A stretch of 64,000 bases of DNA from Pseudomonas sp. S04 (lineage in GTDB: Bacteria > Pseudomonadota > Gammaproteobacteria > Pseudomonadales > Pseudomonadaceae). The stretch spans positions 372,001 to 436,000 of the forward strand of contig NZ_CP019427.1 of NCBI RefSeq assembly GCF_009834545.1, written 5' to 3'. The position numbers and the translations under genes are program-made. Below are positions 61,629 through 64,000 of the stretch, piece by piece (within the stretch, counting starts at the first letter, position 1; each line of letters begins with the position of its first letter). The notes under the pieces are model-generated. The model worked only from the letters and a program-made list of their open reading frames with translations. It did no database searches and was not told the origin of the DNA.

Positions 61629-62696
61629 ATGACTGCCCTGAAGAACGACCGTTTCCTTCGTGCCCTGCTCAAGCAACCCGTAGACGTCACGCCCGTGTGG
61701 ATGATGCGTCAGGCCGGTCGCTACCTGCCTGAATACCGTGCCAGCCGCGCCAAGGCCGGCGACTTCATGAGCCTGTGCATGAACCCGGAGTTCGCGTGCG
61801 AAGTCACCATGCAGCCGCTCGATCGCTATCCGCAGCTGGATGCGGCGATCCTGTTCTCCGACATCCTGACCATCCCCGATGCCATGGGCCAAGGCCTGTA
61901 CTTCGAAACCGGCGAAGGTCCGCGCTTCAAGAAAGTCGTCAGCACCCTGGCCGACATCGAAGCCCTGCCGATTCCTGATCCGCACAAAGACCTCGGCTAC
62001 GTGATGGACGCAGTCAGCACCATCCGCCGCGAGCTCAACGGCCGCGTGCCGCTGATCGGCTTTGCCGGCAGCCCCTGGACCCTGGCCACCTACATGGTTG
62101 AAGGCGGCTCGTCGAAAGACTACCGCAAGACCAAAACCATGCTCTATGACAACCCGCAAGCCCTGCACCTGCTGCTGGACAAGCTCGCGCAGACGGTCAC
62201 CAGCTACCTCAACGGGCAGATCATGGCCGGCGCACAAGCAGTGCAGATCTTCGACAGCTGGGGTGGCGCCCTGTCGGCGGCGGCGTACCAGGAGTTCTCC
62301 CTGGCCTACATGCGCAAGATCGTCAACGGCCTGATCCGTGAGCACGAAGGCCGTAAAGTGCCAGTGATCCTGTTCACCAAGAGCGGCGGCCTGTGGCTGG
62401 AAAGCATCGCCGACACTGGCGCTGATGCATTGGGCCTGGACTGGACCTGCGATATCGGCAGCGCCCGTGACCGCGTCGGCAGCAAGGTAGCCCTGCAAGG
62501 CAACATGGACCCGACCGTGCTGTACGCCAAGCCAGAAGCAATCCGCAGCGAAGTCGGGCGAATCCTCGCCAGCTACGGCAAAGGCAGCGGCCACGTGTTC
62601 AACCTCGGCCACGGCATCACCCCGGAAGTCGATCCGGAACACGCCGGTGCCTTCCTGCGCGCGGTGCACGAGTTGTCGGCGCAGTATCACGAGTGA
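61629..62696 (+). CDS. hemE: Uroporphyrinogen decarboxylase
   Basis: Haem pathway enzyme that converts uroporphyrinogen III to coproporphyrinogen III without cofactor (355 aa). The N-terminal signature [13 protein letters not shown] and the [13 protein letters not shown] signature are exact, and the catalytic Asp lies in AILFSDIL. It is transcribed after gltBD with its own terminator. Confidence 0.98.
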   Translation: MTALKNDRFLRALLKQPVDVTPVWMMRQAGRYLPEYRASRAKAGDFMSLCMNPEFACEVTMQPLDRYPQLDAAILFSDILTIPDAMGQGLYFETGEGPRFKKVVSTLADIEALPIPDPHKDLGYVMDAVSTIRRELNGRVPLIGFAGSPWTLATYMVEGGSSKDYRKTKTMLYDNPQALHLLLDKLAQTVTSYLNGQIMAGAQAVQIFDSWGGALSAAAYQEFSLAYMRKIVNGLIREHEGRKVPVILFTKSGGLWLESIADTGADALGLDWTCDIGSARDRVGSKVALQGNMDPTVLYAKPEAIRSEVGRILASYGKGSGHVFNLGHGITPEVDPEHAGAFLRAVHELSAQYHE

Positions 62697-62710
62697 TCAT
62701 GACCCGATAA

Positions 62711-62741
62711 AAAACGCCCGGCGCTTGCCGGGCATTTTTTT
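62711..62741 (+). terminator. hemE terminator
   Basis: Stem GCCCGGC (62716-62722) with GCCGGGC (62727-62733), loop GCTT, flanked by A-rich sequence and a T-tract (62735-62741). Confidence 0.92.
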
Positions 62742-62814
62742 GCGCGCAGATTAAGTTTCAATTCAGCGAGCCTGTTTACGCTGGGTCCATCGAAATCCAG
62801 ATGGAATCATCGCC

Positions 62815-63162
62815 ATGAAAGCACGCTACCTCGTTCTGCTCGTTGCCCCCCTGTTCAGCACCGCGGTCCTGGCTGCCGGTTACACCGGGCCGGGTGCCGA
62901 GCCCATCACCACGGTGGCCGCGGCCAACGAAGCGGCTGACGACACGCCAGTCGTCCTGCAGGGTTTTGTGGTGAAGAAGCTGAACAACGACGACAAATAC
63001 GAGTTCAAGGATTCCAGCGGTACGGTCACCGTTGAGATCGATGATGAGGATCTACCTGCGGTCGCCTTCAACGACAAAACCCGGGTCAAGCTGACCGGTG
63101 AAGTGGAAAAGGGCTTGCTCAAGCGTGAGATCGATGTCGATCGGGTGGAAATCCTCAATTAA
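62815..63162 (+). CDS. YgiW/YdeI-family periplasmic OB-fold protein
   Basis: 115-residue secreted protein: signal peptide MKARYLVLLVAPLFSTAVLA, then the BOF domain pattern (VVLQGFVVKKLNNDDKYEFKDSSGTVTVEIDD ... VKLTGEVEKG). Family members are stress-induced periplasmic proteins with an OB fold. A binding partner is not established. It forms a single-gene unit between two terminators. Confidence 0.9.
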   Translation: MKARYLVLLVAPLFSTAVLAAGYTGPGAEPITTVAAANEAADDTPVVLQGFVVKKLNNDDKYEFKDSSGTVTVEIDDEDLPAVAFNDKTRVKLTGEVEKGLLKREIDVDRVEILN

Positions 63163-63178
63163 GACCGAGTTTTTCCCC

Positions 63179-63203
63179 AAGGGCCGGCATGCGGCCCTTT
63201 TTT
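63179..63203 (+). terminator. Terminator of the YgiW-like gene
   Basis: Stem AAGGGCCG (63179-63186) with CGGCCCTT (63192-63199) followed by Ts to 63203. The minus strand lacks a T-tract, so it serves the plus strand only. Confidence 0.85.
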
Positions 63204-63206
63204 GCG

Positions 63207-64000
63207 TCAGGGCTTGGCGCTCTCCGCCAGGGTCGGCAACTTCGCCAGCTTCAACGCGACCAGCAGCGCAATCACCAGCAGCGTGCCGATGAACAACCCG
63301 ATCCCGTTCCAGCCGCCCTGGTGCCAGAACACGCCGCCCACCGTACCGGCGATGCTTCCCCCGGCGTAGTAGCTGAACAGGTACAGCGACGATGCCTGGC
63401 CCTTGGCCTTGGTGGCGCGGCGGCCGATCCAGCTGCTGGCCACCGAGTGTGCGCCGAAGAAGCCGAAGGTGAAGATCAGCATGCCGACGATCACCAGTGG
63501 CAACGGGCTGAGCATGGTCACGGCCAACCCGCCAAGCATCAGCACGATGGTGCCCCAGAGCACCTTGCGCCGACCCAGGCGATCGGCCAGGGAGCCGATC
63601 TTCGCCGAACTGTAGATGCCCGACAGGTACACCACCGACAGCAGCCCGACCAAGGCCTGGTCCATGTGGTACGGCGCGGCCAGCAGGCGATAGCCGATGT
63701 AGTTGAACAGCGTGACGAAGGCGCCCATCAGCACAAAGGCTTCGAGGAACAGCAGCGGCAGGCCGGCGTCGCGAAAATGCATGGTGAAGCCATCGAGCAA
63801 GCTGCGTGGGTGCAGCGAGCGCGCGCGGAAGTTGCGCGATTCGGGGAGGATCTTCCAGAACACCGCCGCGGCGATCAGCGCCAGCCCGCCAATCACCAGC
63901 ATCGCCGTGTGCCAGCTGACGAAGTCGATCAGCACCCCGACTATCAGTCGGCCGCACATGCCGCCAATGGCGTTGCCGCCGATGTACAGGCCCATTGCCA
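63207..64000 (-). CDS. Major facilitator superfamily transporter, C-terminal part (cut by window edge)
   Basis: Partial MFS protein: at least 264 residues with about eight hydrophobic helices. GGNAIGGMCGRLIVG marks the middle of the N-terminal bundle, and LADRLGRRKVLWG is the A-motif-like loop repeated between helices of the C-terminal bundle. The start lies beyond 64000. The substrate cannot be inferred. It is convergent with the YgiW-like gene, 44 bases apart. Confidence 0.88.
   Translation of the reverse strand, partial: AMGLYIGGNAIGGMCGRLIVGVLIDFVSWHTAMLVIGGLALIAAAVFWKILPESRNFRARSLHPRSLLDGFTMHFRDAGLPLLFLEAFVLMGAFVTLFNYIGYRLLAAPYHMDQALVGLLSVVYLSGIYSSAKIGSLADRLGRRKVLWGTIVLMLGGLAVTMLSPLPLVIVGMLIFTFGFFGAHSVASSWIGRRATKAKGQASSLYLFSYYAGGSIAGTVGGVFWHQGGWNGIGLFIGTLLVIALLVALKLAKLPTLAESAKP

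Overview
The window is a chromosomal core segment of a fluorescent-group Pseudomonas (P. fluorescens or P. putida lineage). The evidence is the high-GC Pseudomonas coding style, a medium-chain-length PHA cluster (phaC1-phaZ-phaC2-phaD facing phaI-phaF), the hut genes followed by pip-dtd-opgGH, and many copies of the Pseudomonas-type REP palindrome whose core reads GTGGGAGCGGGCTTGCCCGCG. From memory, the gene order matches the equivalent region of P. putida KT2440. No tRNA, rRNA, CRISPR array, prophage, defence island or biosynthetic cluster was seen, and no undescribed multigene system is evident. The unusual content lies between genes.

Layout. 1-7.1 kb, + strand: histidine catabolism (hutU, hutH, a HutT-like permease, hutI, hutG). 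7.3-13.4 kb, +: prolyl aminopeptidase, D-aminoacyl-tRNA deacylase and the osmoregulated periplasmic glucan genes opgGH. 13.4-16.2 kb: two intact insertion sequences, one IS4-family and one ISL3-family. The first sits in the loop and the second in the T-tract of what looks like one former opgGH terminator. 16.3-19.5 kb, +: a polar amino-acid ABC transporter and a HIT protein. 19.5-27.6 kb, - strand: ubiE-ubiJ-ubiB, hisI-hisE, tatABC, rsmE and an HBM-type chemoreceptor behind a FliA-like promoter. 27.7-35.2 kb: the PHA cluster, with a 134-bp tandem REP array upstream of phaI and two strong dyads upstream of phaC1. 35.4-42.9 kb, -: a DUF971 protein, hslVU with a sigma-32 promoter, a SPOR protein, argS and priA. 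43.0-44.9 kb, +: rpmE and malic enzyme. 45.1-47.5 kb, -: the PBP1a gene. 47.7-55.2 kb, +: pilMNOPQ, aroK, aroB and a DamX-like ATPase/SPOR protein. 55.5-62.7 kb, +: gltB, gltD, hemE. 62.8-64 kb: a YgiW-like OB-fold protein (+) and the 3' part of an MFS transporter (-) cut by the window edge.

How the parts work together. The hut genes convert histidine to glutamate and formate, and gltBD handles glutamate synthesis. argS, aroKB, hisIE and hemE are biosynthetic housekeeping. The pha genes make, bind and mobilise storage polyester, with PhaD as regulator. tatABC, PBP1a, opgGH and the pil genes serve the cell envelope.

Several starts were moved from the longest open frame on ribosome-binding-site or N-terminal grounds: hutG, opgG, the ABC ATPase gene, tatB, hisI, ubiE, hslV, argS, maeB, pilM and gltB. 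Gene identities rest on motifs and family recognition by eye. Promoters, terminators and dyads rest on direct reading of the bases and are untested.
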